NCBI GenBank assembly: GCA_963969495.1
Contig: OZ018327.1
Location: forward strand, 32,315,175-32,379,174
DNA from: Ceratothoa steindachneri
Taxonomy: Eukaryota > Arthropoda > Malacostraca > Isopoda > Cymothoidae
Direction: 5' to 3'
Length of the DNA stretch: 64,000 nucleotides
In this document: piece by piece, positions 13,758 through 24,462 of the stretch
How positions within the stretch are numbered: position 1 is the first letter of the stretch
Layout of the letters: every line of letters starts with the position of its first letter
Notes under the pieces: model-generated
What the model saw: only the letters and a program-made list of their open reading frames with translations
Database searches by the model: none
What the model was told of the DNA's origin: nothing
Translations under genes and position numbers: made by a program

Positions 13758-14468
13758 AGAAGGACTTGGGTGTAACTATAACTAGTGATCTTAAGTTCTC
13801 GAGGCAGTGTATTGAGGCGGAGAAGAAAGCCCAAAGGATGCTAGGTTATATAAAGCGACAGTTTGGATATCGGAACAAGGAGATACCACTGTGTTTGTAC
13901 AACTCACCTCGTCCGACCAAACATGGAGTATGCCGTACAATTTTGGAGTCCTTCATTTCGAAAGGACATCGCGAGATTGGAACGCGTGCAAGCCAGGGCA
14001 ACCAAACTGATTCCCTCTATCAGACATAAAAGTTACGACGATAGATTAAGGGAATTAGATCTGTTCTCGCTGGAAACCCGTAGACTGCGTGTTCAGCTCA
14101 TCGAAGTTTTCAAAATACTTCGAGGGTTCGACAATGTTGACTACAGGGATATTTTCAGCCTTAATGAGAGCAGAACAAGAAATCACGGCTTCAAACTTGA
14201 GCTGAAGCGTTACAACCGCAATATGTGTAGAATTTTTTTCACGTACAGTATCTGCGGTAGCTGGAACGCACTTCCGGTGGAGGTTGTCACCAGTAATTTT
14301 GTTGACCAGTTCAAGTCAAGACTAGACAAAGTCTTGAAAAGTGACCGTTTAGGGAGGACGTAAGGCAATTGAGCGGGGGTGTGCTCGCTCGACAGCTAGT
14401 CCAAAGATACCCTCATTGAATGGACCGTACGGTCTTCTAGGGTACTTATTTCCCTTGTAGCTCCTTGT

Positions 14469-14470
<2 letters not shown>
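13758..14470 (+). pseudogene. CR1-type LINE 3' end (RT C-terminal region)
   Basis: The + strand encodes the C-terminal part of a non-LTR reverse transcriptase, downstream of the catalytic core. It starts at LGVTITSDLKFSRQC, continues through YRNKEI, then after a one-base frame change near 13900 VRPNMEYAVQFWSPSF and RLERVQARATKLIPS, and ends near SRLDKVLKSDRLGRT with a stop at 14361-14363. This is the typical closing part of CR1/L2-clade ORF2 proteins. The copy is strongly 5' truncated, as is normal for LINEs. About 100 bases of 3' UTR follow and end in two copies of CTTGTAGCTC before (CT)n begins; CR1 elements end in short tandem repeats of this sort. A second copy lies inverted at 63691-64000. 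Confidence 0.85.
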
Positions 14471-14521
<51 letters not shown>

Positions 14522-14635
14522 CTTGCTCTTTATTTCTCTCATAATCTTTCGTCTCTCTCATACGCTGTATTCTTTCATTCTCTACTCTCTCTCTCTCTCG
14601 TACACTATCTCTCTCTTATCGCTCTCTCTCTACCT
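14471..14635. repeat. (CT)n microsatellite after CR1 end
   Basis: Pure CT at 14471-14518, then interrupted CT-rich sequence. Together with 13618-13757 it brackets the CR1 fragment. Confidence 0.95.
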
Positions 14636-15385
14636 CACGCACACATACACGCACGTGCAGAGGGAGATAAAAGCTGTGAAGCAATAGCAAAATTAAAAGT
14701 AATACCTAAACCGTGTATGGTTGTATGGTGTGTGTGAAACTCGGACCATAGACTAATACAAGACAAGGTATTCTTATCCGGCTTCACCCAACCAGTAAAC
14801 ATATCCGATGTGGGTCAACTCCCTACAATGTTCCAGCAGTATCCATTCAATCGGTCGTAGCCAAGAACTAAAACGAACCATAATGATTCCTACCCTCTTG
14901 GTACTAATGAGGTACCAATAATTACCAACAAACAAAAGACCTCCGTGGAGAAGTGAGAGGACAGCCAGTAAGGGAAATTGAAGTTTAGCATCCACGTGAG
15001 GTGGAAAAAGTGAATGTTATGAATGAGAAAGAGGTTCATTCATTAATATTCACCCACACCTGCAAGCACATTGCCACCTGTTCCAAAATGTGGCATACAT
15101 ACGAACCAAAACGTATAAACACACGAACTGTAACTCATACATACAATCACACTAACTTAAATTATTGCATACGAACTTAACCTTACGAACAGACACGTCC
15201 GTCGTTACGTACCAAACCATCGTCCGTATAGTGTACGTAGTGGTTGGTACCTCTTGCTAAATCAGAGTGAGATACGTACCAAAATACCTCGGGACGTAAT
15301 AATATTAGGTGGAGACGTACGCGCGTACTGATCTAAATATCCCATCTCTTTATTATCTTAGCGTAAATTATTCCTACCTTATTCG
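14636..15385. other. Unassigned non-coding stretch
   Basis: No gene, domain or clear repeat was recognised. A short ACAC-rich patch at 14638-14656 grades out of the CT tract. Confidence 0.6.
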
Positions 15386-15387
15386 CG

Positions 15388-15460
15388 TAAAGAGAGAGAG
15401 AGTGAGAGAAAGAGAGAAATGGAAAGAGACAGAGAAAGAGAGAGAGAGAGAGAAGGAAAA

Positions 15461-15513
<53 letters not shown>

Positions 15514-15567
15514 AAGAAATAAAGAAAGAGAGCGAGAGGGAAAGAGGGAGAGAGAAAGAGAGAAATA

Positions 15568-15606
<39 letters not shown>
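15388..15606. repeat. (GA)n microsatellite
   Basis: Interrupted GA/GAAA tract of about 220 bp. The open frames across it on both strands are artefacts of the repeat. Confidence 0.95.
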
Positions 15607-15607
<1 letters not shown>

Positions 15608-15888
15608 TCGCCGCCTTGACCGCAACTCCTGCGTAAAATAGAAAATTAGAGACGGTCACGTGGCCCCACCATTACGGGCACACCCTTCCACGCGTCCACC
15701 CGCCTCCCATGTGCACACAACCCAATACACACACATACACACACATCCAAGCTTACACACAGGAGTGTGTCGTTATTTATGGTACGACTCTTTTTTTTTC
15801 AAAAGTTTTCTTCTCGCGATGCGGGGCAGAGGAATAGGGAGGATTCGGCGTTCAGGAAAGAACTGCACCATAATTATCGAAACACGGG

Positions 15889-16044
15889 GGCCTCCCTATC
15901 GGACCTCCGAAACCTCCCTATCGAAACACCATGCACTCTCTATCGGAACACCAGGACCTCCCTATTGGAACACCGGGTCCTCCATATTGGAACACCGGGT
16001 CCTCCCTATTGGAACACCAAGTCCTTCCTATCGCAATCACAAGA
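15889..16044. repeat. 22 bp minisatellite
   Basis: About seven imperfect copies of CCTCCCTATTGGAACACCGG plus two bases, 22 bp each. The central three (about 15957-16022) are nearly identical. It ends just before the reverse-strand LINE fragment. Confidence 0.85.
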
Positions 16045-16099
16045 CTAAAGAATTGGTGCGAAGCCACTCCACCACGTATCGGCGAGTTCCATTTTAGGA

Positions 16100-16980
16100 A
16101 TAGGTCTAGGTAGGAGGGATGCCCATGGGGTAGAGAAATACATTGTCTTGATATTGGCCAAAGAGGTAGAGAAAACCGAAACGAGAGAATTTCGAGGCTG
16201 TTGGAGTTTGCGCTCTAGGATAGGTATCTAAACCTCCCCTTCCCAAAGAGATCGATAGATCGTCTACGTAAAGCGTCGCGAGAACATCATTTGGAAGCAC
16301 CGATGTGTTACCATTGATGCTCAAGGCAAGAAGAGAGTGCACTGAGGACACTTTCCTGTATGATGCCGTCCCCCCTGTTCTACCGATTCACAGTTGACTC
16401 CATATGCTGCAGCGATAATCTCTAAGAAACTAAGAAAATGGGAAGGTCTCGGTTCTCCCTAATAATATTAAGGGTCTCCATGATACTGCATCGCCACGCA
16501 GCATCAAAGTCATTCTCCATATCAAAGAATACTGTGAGGAAATGCTGAATGTGAAGGAAGGCCTCCAGAAAGCACTCCCAAACTTAATCAGAATATCAGA
16601 TGTGGAGTGGAATATATGGAAGGCGCACTGTGCAGTAGACAAGTGACATCCACCTTCCAGGAAATAAGCTAAATTGGATTTGCCAATTTCTCCATCAACT
16701 TACAGGCGCAAACACGCAACAGCTCAGAGAAATTGAGTTAAATCCAACAGGGGTAGTGAGATCTCTTCCTGGCTTGCAAAAAGCAGGCACGGTAGCTATT
16801 TAAAAAGAATCTTAGAAGTCATCTTCCGACCAAATCCTGTTGAGCAAATCTAGCAAAATATAAAGCCTTTTTTTACCTAGGTGTTGAGACATAACGTACG
16901 ATATATCCTCCGAACCAGGAGCTTTATCCGCCCACGAAGAGAGAGCATAGCTCAACTCACTCAGTATGTCATTGAAGAGC
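16100..16980 (-). pseudogene. Jockey-type LINE reverse transcriptase fragment (element E)
   Basis: Read on the reverse strand, this is the core of a non-LTR reverse transcriptase broken by frameshifts and stops. From N to C terminus: a block ending in CAFHIFHSTSDILIKF near 16630-16580 (the conserved region after the KPGK block), FFDMENDFDAAWR at about 16530-16490 (motif A, with catalytic Asp) and LATLYVDDLSISL at about 16280-16240 (motif C, YVDD). No intact frame spans these blocks. The related EN and linker fragment upstream (18250-18840) is separated by about 1.2 kb of other sequence. A sister fragment is at 54960-56380 in the same orientation. Confidence 0.72.
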
Positions 16981-18240
16981 TCCTACAACTGGAATTAATA
17001 TCCATCCAGGCAGCGACCTTCAGTGACCTAGTGACGTTGTAGTGGCTGGTCCCGGAAACCACCCGCCACAAGGTCCACTCACTCACTCGTGAGACGCCCG
17101 TCGGATGGAAAGGAGACAAAATACACAGGTACTTATTTTCTTTTATTAAAATAACATATTTATCCACTATCCAATACAATTAATTACCCAATAATATAAA
17201 TATATAAGAAAAATGTACAACAAAAAATATATACAAATAGGTGCTCTCCCTAAAACCTCCCTCAATATGCGCAACACAAAATGTATACAAAGGTCAATAT
17301 AGGCGCAACACAATATATATTAACAATTACCAAACACAACTGGTTTGCGAAGCACCAATGGTTTCATCCACCTCTCTCTCTCTCTCTCTCCAACTCTCGT
17401 GGCCAACACAAAACCTCCAATTGAGCCGGCTCAGTTAGTTTAATGTTACTAAGGTTGCCCGGGGCGCTTTTTTTTTGCACGTTATGGGACAGTTCCCTCG
17501 CTCTCCCTGAGCGTGGGGTGGGGAAGAAAGTGCACTCGAGCAGGCGGTCTCTCTCTCTCAAGGGGGACCAAGGGGACAGTTGGCTGTGGCCCTTACTTGT
17601 GCTCCATACCAATGGCTTAGTGTGCGACTTCTTCCCTCTCCTGACTCAAAGACAAGAGCAGCGGGATCAAAGGAGCTAAAAAAAGGAAACATAACTACTT
17701 CCCTGTTGCTGTTTTCAAGGTGTTACGTGTTCCCCCTCCGTCCCTCACTCACTCATACCGTACTTGGCTTTACGTCCAGCTCCACTTCTTTCGTGCATTC
17801 ACTATTGGCCGTTTCCAATCGCTCATCAACCTGTACTTATATATTTCACCTGTGGGGGGAGGAAGGAACGTCAGACCTCAGCAAAAGACGGGGGACCCAT
17901 ACTGCTTACAGGTAGCTTTGTCCTCCCTCCTTCACCAAAACCTGAAACAAAAGGTGGGCATTAGATTGGGCACTGGTGAGCTGAGGCAAACAAAAATTGA
18001 CCTACCACAACGTGCTTGGAATGTCGGCAGAGCTTTATCCCGACTAGAAGATATGGAGAAAGCGCTTGCGAAGATTCTGCCACGGACACGGAGAGAATGA
18101 GGGGTTCTGTGAGAACTTACAACAAATCCCTTTGACCCGGCATTACGCCTCTGCAAGAGGGCTGCTCCAATTGAATGAAGACTGGCATGCTCGCAATGAA
18201 GAGGGGCGAGCCTGCTTATAAACAAAATGGAATTTAGCGC
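16981..18240. other. Unassigned sequence between two halves of a LINE
   Basis: This 1.2 kb separates the RT fragment from the endonuclease/linker fragment of element E. It contains AT-rich sequence at 17130-17340, a short CT tract at 17371-17390 and GC-rich sequence around 17450-17560. Weak resemblance to the EN-RT linker is possible at 17930-18230 on the reverse strand, but I could not confirm it. The rest may be a separate insertion. Confidence 0.4.
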
Positions 18241-18249
18241 TCACCCGAG

Positions 18250-18840
18250 AAAATTTATAGAGTGAAACGGTTCGGATGCCACCCGTAGCGCTTCTCTCTG
18301 AGGGCCGTCTCACTTTCTTACGACCGCCTAGGAAGTGAACGGCGTGCTAAATGGACAGACGTTTGGAAAATGGAAGCCTGGCCGGCAGTGATGACAGTGC
18401 CAGAGAATAATTTAAAAACCTAATCAACAGACCTAAACTCGTTGACTGAGATGGATAAGTATGTCATTTCCTCGAGTGTGGACCACCGTGGTAGATACAT
18501 GGACACCAGCTCTAGTCAAGGAAAAGATAATTTAATGGGAAAGTCATCGCTACCATGGAGGTCGTCAACTACACCACATACAAAGTACGAGTGTGTATCT
18601 GGAGAGCACAAAGACAGCTTAATGCAGGAATACGAATCGGTTCTAGGATAATGATGTATGAAATCTTCCACATTAAAAATACCAATTTCCAACTCCTTAA
18701 CCAGTTCTGAAGAGATATAGCCCATTGTTTTGACCGTGTAGTCACCCTGACCACCAACCCATAAGTTTTGTCTATCGTTCAGGTGTTCGAGAAGATGAGA
18801 GAGCCTCGACAGCCGCATTACGATGCAGTGGAATTCCATA
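18250..18840 (-). pseudogene. LINE endonuclease end and EN-RT linker (element E)
   Basis: The reverse strand carries SCIKLSLCSPD and VVDDLHGSDDFPI at about 18640-18525, the last block of an apurinic-type LINE endonuclease; the DLHxSDxFPI motif includes the catalytic Asp and follows the usual SxIDLxxxSP strand. Further on, at 18495-18255, TVITAGQASIFQTSVHLARR matches the linker that follows the endonuclease in this LINE group, interrupted by two stop codons. Order and strand agree with the RT fragment at 16100-16980, so I infer one decayed element. Confidence 0.65.
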
Positions 18841-18879
18841 TTTTCGAAGCCGCTTGACGGTAAAATATAGAGGTAAGAA

Positions 18880-19209
18880 AATGCCTCCTATCGAGATGGA
18901 ACTGTACTGTTACCACCTGAAAGGAAGTTTGAAGATGCCTACTATCCAGTCAGAGCTGGAGTGGTACCACTTGAAGGTAGGTTTGGAGATGCCTCCTATC
19001 CAAGTAGAGCTAGACTGCTACCGCGTGAAAGGAAGTTTAAAGATGCTTACTATCCAGTCAGAGCTAGTGTGCTACCGCTTAAAGGTAGGTTTGGAAATGC
19101 CTCCTATCCAGGTGAAGCTGGACTGCTACCGCTTGAAGGGAGGTTTGGAGATGCCTCCTATTAAAGTAGAGCTAGACTGCTACTGCTTAAATAAATGTTT
19201 GAAGATACA
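18880..19209. repeat. 54 bp minisatellite, open in frame
   Basis: About six copies of a 54 bp unit in which two variants alternate. The + strand stays open from 18854 to 19324 (156 codons) and reads as 18-residue repeats such as VGLEMPPIQVELDCYRLK alternating with GSLKMPTIQSELEWYHLK. Whether it is translated is unknown; it matches no family I recognise and has no signal peptide. Because 54 is a multiple of three, an open frame is easy to maintain by chance. Confidence 0.8.
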
Positions 19210-19319
19210 GAAGAAGAACGGAGGCATCACATCGGGTCGTAAATTGTGCATCCATCTGCCAGGCGAAATCGCTAAATCTTCATATCCTGGCAGAGTACCA
19301 GGTCTCCCTGGAACATATT

Positions 19320-19830
19320 GCTAGTGTAGGACGAGCTGTAACACTCCTCCTGAGCTCTTCCCAATTAGCCAATTAGCCACGAGCTCATAGGAATTCTTTG
19401 CTGAGAAGACCATCACTTGGATGGCTGTTGGCCGCTCGGAGACAGACCTCTAATAGCTGCTAGTGGGAGAAGAGTGGAACTGCCTTCTTCCTGGGTGTTT
19501 CTTCGTCCGAGGATTGCGACTTGGTGGAGGAGTGTGGCCACTTCGTTTGGGGTAAAACTGTCGCGCAGTGGGGCGGGTGGGATCCTTTTAACCGGAGCAG
19601 GGGTTTCCCCCTTCATGCTGCCAGCCAGACCACGGTAACGCCTAGGGAATATAGAACCCATAGAAGGGCTTGTAATGGGTGCCAAAGATTACGCACTCGT
19701 AAACCTGAGTGAAGGGTACGCTTTTTTAACTTGAGACAAGTAGGAAGTGCCCGATCATAAATACCGGGACAGGACTCAGTACTTTGCCTCTCTAAAAGAA
19801 AGTTGGTCCGCAGGAAGGGCATCCGTTCCA
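19320..19830. other. Unassigned stretch
   Basis: No recognised coding domain or repeat. Several open frames on both strands, none with recognisable motifs. Confidence 0.5.
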
Positions 19831-20440
19831 GCAGGGTGAGATCCACCCCATATTTGGCCTTACATGATTTTTTTTTCGTGTACAGACTTAGAGTAGTTTA
19901 CGCAGATTTGAAATTTATAGGACTTAGAAACTTTAAAGGATTTATTCGTTCTAACGAAGAGCTGATATTGATAACACATCCGCGGTAACGATACGAGTGC
20001 CTTCCTGAGGCAACAACACCATTAAACACCCACAAAGAGACGGATCATATCACGGTCTACAATGACCAAACCGATTTTCGAGGGTATAGAAACGACTTCT
20101 TGATCCATTGACACTCGCTTAACCTAGAGTACCCTTTGATTGGTCAGCTCTTCAGCAATATCTCTAAGGGAGTAGTAGTTTACTAGTTCGCTAGCATACA
20201 CTACACTTTTTTCTAAAGTTCATAATATCGTGCAGGGTCAGCTGCACAGGTGTGCCATGAGTGTCCTGCCTGAGACTACTCTTTTTGGCGCTTTGGGTCG
20301 GCTTAGCCACATTGAACATAATGGTCTTGTCCTGGGCATGGAGAATCCCTAGTTCCCTACTAAGGAACGCGGCTAGACTCTTGTTCAGGGGGAACATCTG
20401 TTCTTCAGTCAACCTTGTTCCATTAGTCACGCCCAGAAGC
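19831..20440 (-). pseudogene. Possible LINE ORF1 (gag-like) fragment
   Basis: On the reverse strand at about 20200-20050 the translation VNYYSLRDIAEELTNQRV followed, after a stop, by VKRVSMDQEVVSIPSK resembles the region just before the zinc knuckles in ORF1 proteins of arthropod Jockey-type LINEs. It would be the expected upstream partner of element E, being on the same strand. No zinc knuckle could be found downstream. This is inference from a short match and is uncertain. Confidence 0.3.
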
Positions 20441-21200
20441 CTTTCAATGAGCGGCCCCGTGGTTTCCGAGTCTCTGTTCTCTTTTCCCCTTAAGGGGGGG
20501 GGGGCACATGTAGACTTACACTTGATAATTGGAGGGGTGGCATGCCCTTCCGGACCTAGTGTCCCTTCTAGACAGCTTCATAGCTTTATTTGACCATTTC
20601 AGGGATTTTTACAAGCCTCCCCTCACCAATCTCTCTTGAACGGTGGCTAATATCGCAGACTAGTTGCCAACCAGCTTTCGTCCATTCATTCCTGGTTACG
20701 GCCGAAATATGTGGAGAGCTGGTTCACCTCTCATTCTTGGCTACGATTAGGGAGAGGCTCTTTTAACATGGCTGCATTCTTCCCTTACATTTGCCAATTC
20801 TACTCTCTCTCTATCTTTATTATCATCATCTATTCTTTAACGCATCTACATGGGGTGTCAGGTGACATTTAACGACTTTCCTTTCCTACCAGCCCCCACC
20901 CCCTTCAACACTCGCAGTTTTCCTTTCCAGTTACAATACCTGCAGGAGGATTTGCAACACATTTCCTCTTCCTCCATCTTCACTCATTTCTTTAAATTCT
21001 AACACCTCCGAGGAGGCCACAAAGCTGGACGGACCAACCTCGACACTGTCACCTGTCTCTGGGAGTCCATCAGGAGGACGAGAACACCATTTTATTATTT
21101 TCGTCAGGGGTTGCTAGGAGGAGAGGAGCTTCCACCCATTTTTGCCTTGCGATCGAGAGGTCCAAATGCCTGATGGGTCTGCATCGTCCCGGTGCATTGC
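20441..21200. other. Unassigned non-coding stretch
   Basis: A G run at 20498-20507 and pyrimidine-rich patches around 20800-21000. No gene recognised. Confidence 0.5.
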
Positions 21201-21204
21201 CAAG

Positions 21205-21865
21205 ATAGTCCCTTGATCGGGATGTCAAGTCCTTAGGACTACAATCGGAGCCTCAAACCCTGAGAACTTTGATACGAGTTGCATATCTTGAGCAGTTCGT
21301 TATGAGTCTCAAATTTGGCTCACTTCGAGTCGTTTCAAATCCAAAACATGTGATCAGAAGCTAAAGTCTTGGACTTCGACCAATGACTCAAATTTTTGAG
21401 TACTTCGTTTAAAGTTTCAAATCCTGAACATTTTGATCGAAGTTTTAAGTCATGAGCACTACTTTTAGAGTCTCAAATCTTGAACACTTAATCACAGTCT
21501 CAAGCCTTGAGGATTTTCATCAAATGCTCGAATCGGTGAGTTCTTTAGTCAGAGGCTCAAATCTTAAGCACCTCAATCGGAGCCTGAAATTTTAAACAGG
21601 TTGATCGGAGTCTCGAATCTTAAGCACGTTGATCGGAGTCTTATATCTTAAGCACATCGATGACGCTCAAATCTTGAGCACTTCAATGATGCCAAAAGCT
21701 CGAACATTTCGATAGATATTTTTTTAAGAGCACATCTGGCGACTGCTCAAATTTTGATCACTTCGACCAGAAGCCCAAATCCTGAGCAGTTAGAGTCTCA
21801 ATTCCTGTACAGTCCATTCGGAGTCTCAAATCTTTATCACTTCAAAAGGAGTTTTTCAAACTTGG
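21205..21865. repeat. Degenerate ~30 bp tandem repeat
   Basis: About 20 decayed copies of a unit near GAGTCTCAAATCTTGAGCAC followed by TTCGATCG. Copies vary from roughly 27 to 33 bp and differ at many positions, so this is an old minisatellite. Single copies continue at about 21960 and 22376-22440, and a reverse-oriented set occurs at 23945-24165. Confidence 0.8.
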
Positions 21866-23910
21866 TCATTTACGGCGCCTAAAGAAAGCGAGCTTTTGTA
21901 ACGATGGTGTGGTGCATTTAGAATGACCACTCTTGGGCGTGTAAAAGCTGTTACCTATTTGAAACTCAGAACATTTCAATGACTCAAATGATTAACTTTC
22001 CTGTTTTCTGAGAAATTCCTCTCGCTGCCTCCGTTCGGCTTTGATCTGTTTTACTACTCTGAGTTGTATTTGTTATGGCGATAAGTGCGCATAAAGACGA
22101 GGTGAGTGTCTGATATAGTAGTAGAATTAAATAGGAAAAAATGAGTATTTATATATATTTTCTACAAAGTATTAATTCAAATGTTACAAGCTCTAACGTC
22201 AAAACTTCTTGTGTTTTTCTTCTCATTGTACAATTAACTTACGGGGACTTGAGGAATGCACTCATATTTTTAAGTCGTCTGGAAAGGTTTTAATTTTTCA
22301 AAACTAACCAAGAAACGACTAAGTCTCTCGATCACCTCTTGGTTCGACCCTCACTTAGGGAAGGTAGAACTAACAGGTCAAATCTTAACCACTTCGTTTT
22401 GAGTTTCAAGTCTTGTACATTTTGAGGAGAGTCGCAAATACTCACTTGTGTATGGAGGTAAGTTGTGTATGGTCTTTTGTGAGTGGCTTTCGTTATCAAT
22501 GGTGAATTGTCCCAAAGTTTTGGTACCACCCGTGGGGTAGCTAAATAGGTTTCTTGGTTCGGCTTGGTGGCTACCAGTTTGATTCTTCTGGGAGTGCCTT
22601 GTACGTAAGACACTTACCTTGACCCAATGCAGGCTGGGTCAAGGTGCTCAAGGGTTTCCTAAAAAATAATCTTGGAGCTGGATTCACTATTCTTTATTCG
22701 GCGGGAACTTGGAAAGTCTTCAGATGTATCTCTCTTGATAGATTTTGGGTCTTCATCTTGAGGCTCTTTCCAATTTTACTTTTACATAAACCTCCAGCAC
22801 ACACGCCGGTATTTAACAGATTACAAAAGAGAACTATTTTTTATACTTTCCATATGAATTAAAATAATAATTAATTTGTAAACTATACTCGCATTGCCTA
22901 ATATTACAATGTTTTACCTTATTATTTAATCTTACAATTGTTGTATTATTATACTAAGCAATTTAATAAGATTTAATCATTTTCCCTTAAGATCGAATTG
23001 GGCTCAATTTAGAGCTTTTATAAACATTAAGAGAAACAAAACAAAGCCATTATATTGCTTTTCTAAATGTTAAAAGTCATTTGACGTCTGTTTTTAAAGT
23101 TAAAATAGTGGACATGGTGGCATCTAGACATAGCTTCAATGGTTGCCAGATGCCACCATTTCTCTCATTTTTATGCTCAAATCACATTTTCACTTTTCAA
23201 ACACCTATTTAACCCGATTTATATTAAATATATAGAATAAATGGGATTGTACTTGTTACCTTTAGACTTTTAAATAGATTTTATAATTACTGAACTCAAA
23301 TTATTATATTCCAGTCTTTCGTTTCTTTTTTCTTTTTAAGATGGTTTTAAAGTTTGTTGAATTAACGGAAAAAAAATGATTCAATTATTCCTAAAAATAA
23401 AAATGAGTGATAAGGAAGATGACAGAAATTTGAAAAATCTAAATAAGCTGTTTACTATTTAATGTTAAGAGATATTTAAATTATAATCTTGACAGTGTTT
23501 CCTATTATAAAGTTACCTAATTACCTTTTGGAGCCAATATTTGGAAGACAGGAAAAACGATGGTTCTTGATTTCAGAGCTTTTGGTCCCAAACAACTTTG
23601 CTTGAGTTTCTCTTTATTTCTTAAAGGAATTTGGTAGTATCTTTTTTGGCGCTCTTTTGTAATTTGTAGTGTTTTGTTTATTTTGTTACTGTCATTTGCA
23701 CACTTTCACAGATTCCACCAGCTTAAGAATACAAAAAAAAATCCGGTCATTTCACCACTGACCATTCAGATGTTCTCTTATATCAAATGTTATAATTTTG
23801 GTTCCACGTGTAAAACCATTATAAGATTTCATAAAACTTCAAATTCCTCATTATGGGGGGGTGTCTTTGAGTGTCTTACTCCATCCTATGATGTGGTTCC
23901 TACACTACAT
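21866..23910. other. Unassigned AT-rich stretch with two perfect hairpins
   Basis: No coding domain recognised. Two perfect inverted repeats stand out: 22616-22645 (11 bp stem, 8 base loop) and 23114-23159 (12 bp stem, 22 base loop). The reverse-strand open frame at 22332-22613 has no recognisable family. Confidence 0.5.
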
Positions 23911-24206
23911 GTGTTCGGTTTGTTGTCTTAGCAGCTTTGCAACAAGCCTGATCGAAGTGTTTAAGATTTGAGGTACTGATCGAAGACCCATAAGTCATGA
24001 CCACTTTTAGCTTAAACACTTTCACCGGACTTTTCTATCTTGACCACTTTGATCGAAGTCTCAAGTATTGAGGACTTCGATCAGAATCTCAAGATTTGAG
24101 CCTCTAATCGAAGTGTTCAAGGTTTGAGTTCTTTGATCGCTACCTAAAATCTTAAACCATTCGACCAGGTGCATTGCAAAGCTGCAAAGACAACAAAACG
24201 AACACA
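23911..24206. mobile_element. Small inverted-repeat (foldback/MITE-like) element
   Basis: A segment of about 295 bp bounded by near-perfect inverted repeats of about 32 bp. The left end (from 23911) is GTGTTCGGTTTGTTGTCTTA continuing GCAGCTTTGCAA. The right end (24174-24206) is its reverse complement with two mismatches. The interior consists of decayed copies of the ~30 bp repeat (TTGATCGAAGTCTCAAG-like) seen at 21.2-21.9 kb, in reverse orientation. No coding capacity. No clear target duplication was found. Confidence 0.65.
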
Positions 24207-24462
24207 CGAGAGAAATATATGCAGATATATTACTTTTTCCTACTGGTAGGTGACTAAGAAAGCACTGTGTTGGAAGTTTTGCGATGTAAGTGACAAAATG
24301 TGATAAGATATATGCATACAGTGGTGGAAGACACGGACTGTGAACTCGTTCTCCTCTAAAATAATCTTATGTCTAATCATCTTAGGGGTTTGGGTTGGGG
24401 GGGGAGGTCTAACACTTTTCTGGAAATGGATGAAAATGTACACATTATTTTCTTTGTTATTA

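Noticed and set aside
15309..15659. Arg/Glu and Leu/Ser repeat open frames
   Set aside because: Produced by the (GA)n/(CT)n microsatellite.
17364..17964. Overlapping open frames on both strands in the GC-richer patch
   Set aside because: No known domain, frames overlap without preference, and part is CT-rich.
22330..22360. tRNA B-box-like GGTTCGACCC
   Set aside because: No paired acceptor arms or A-box at the right distance.
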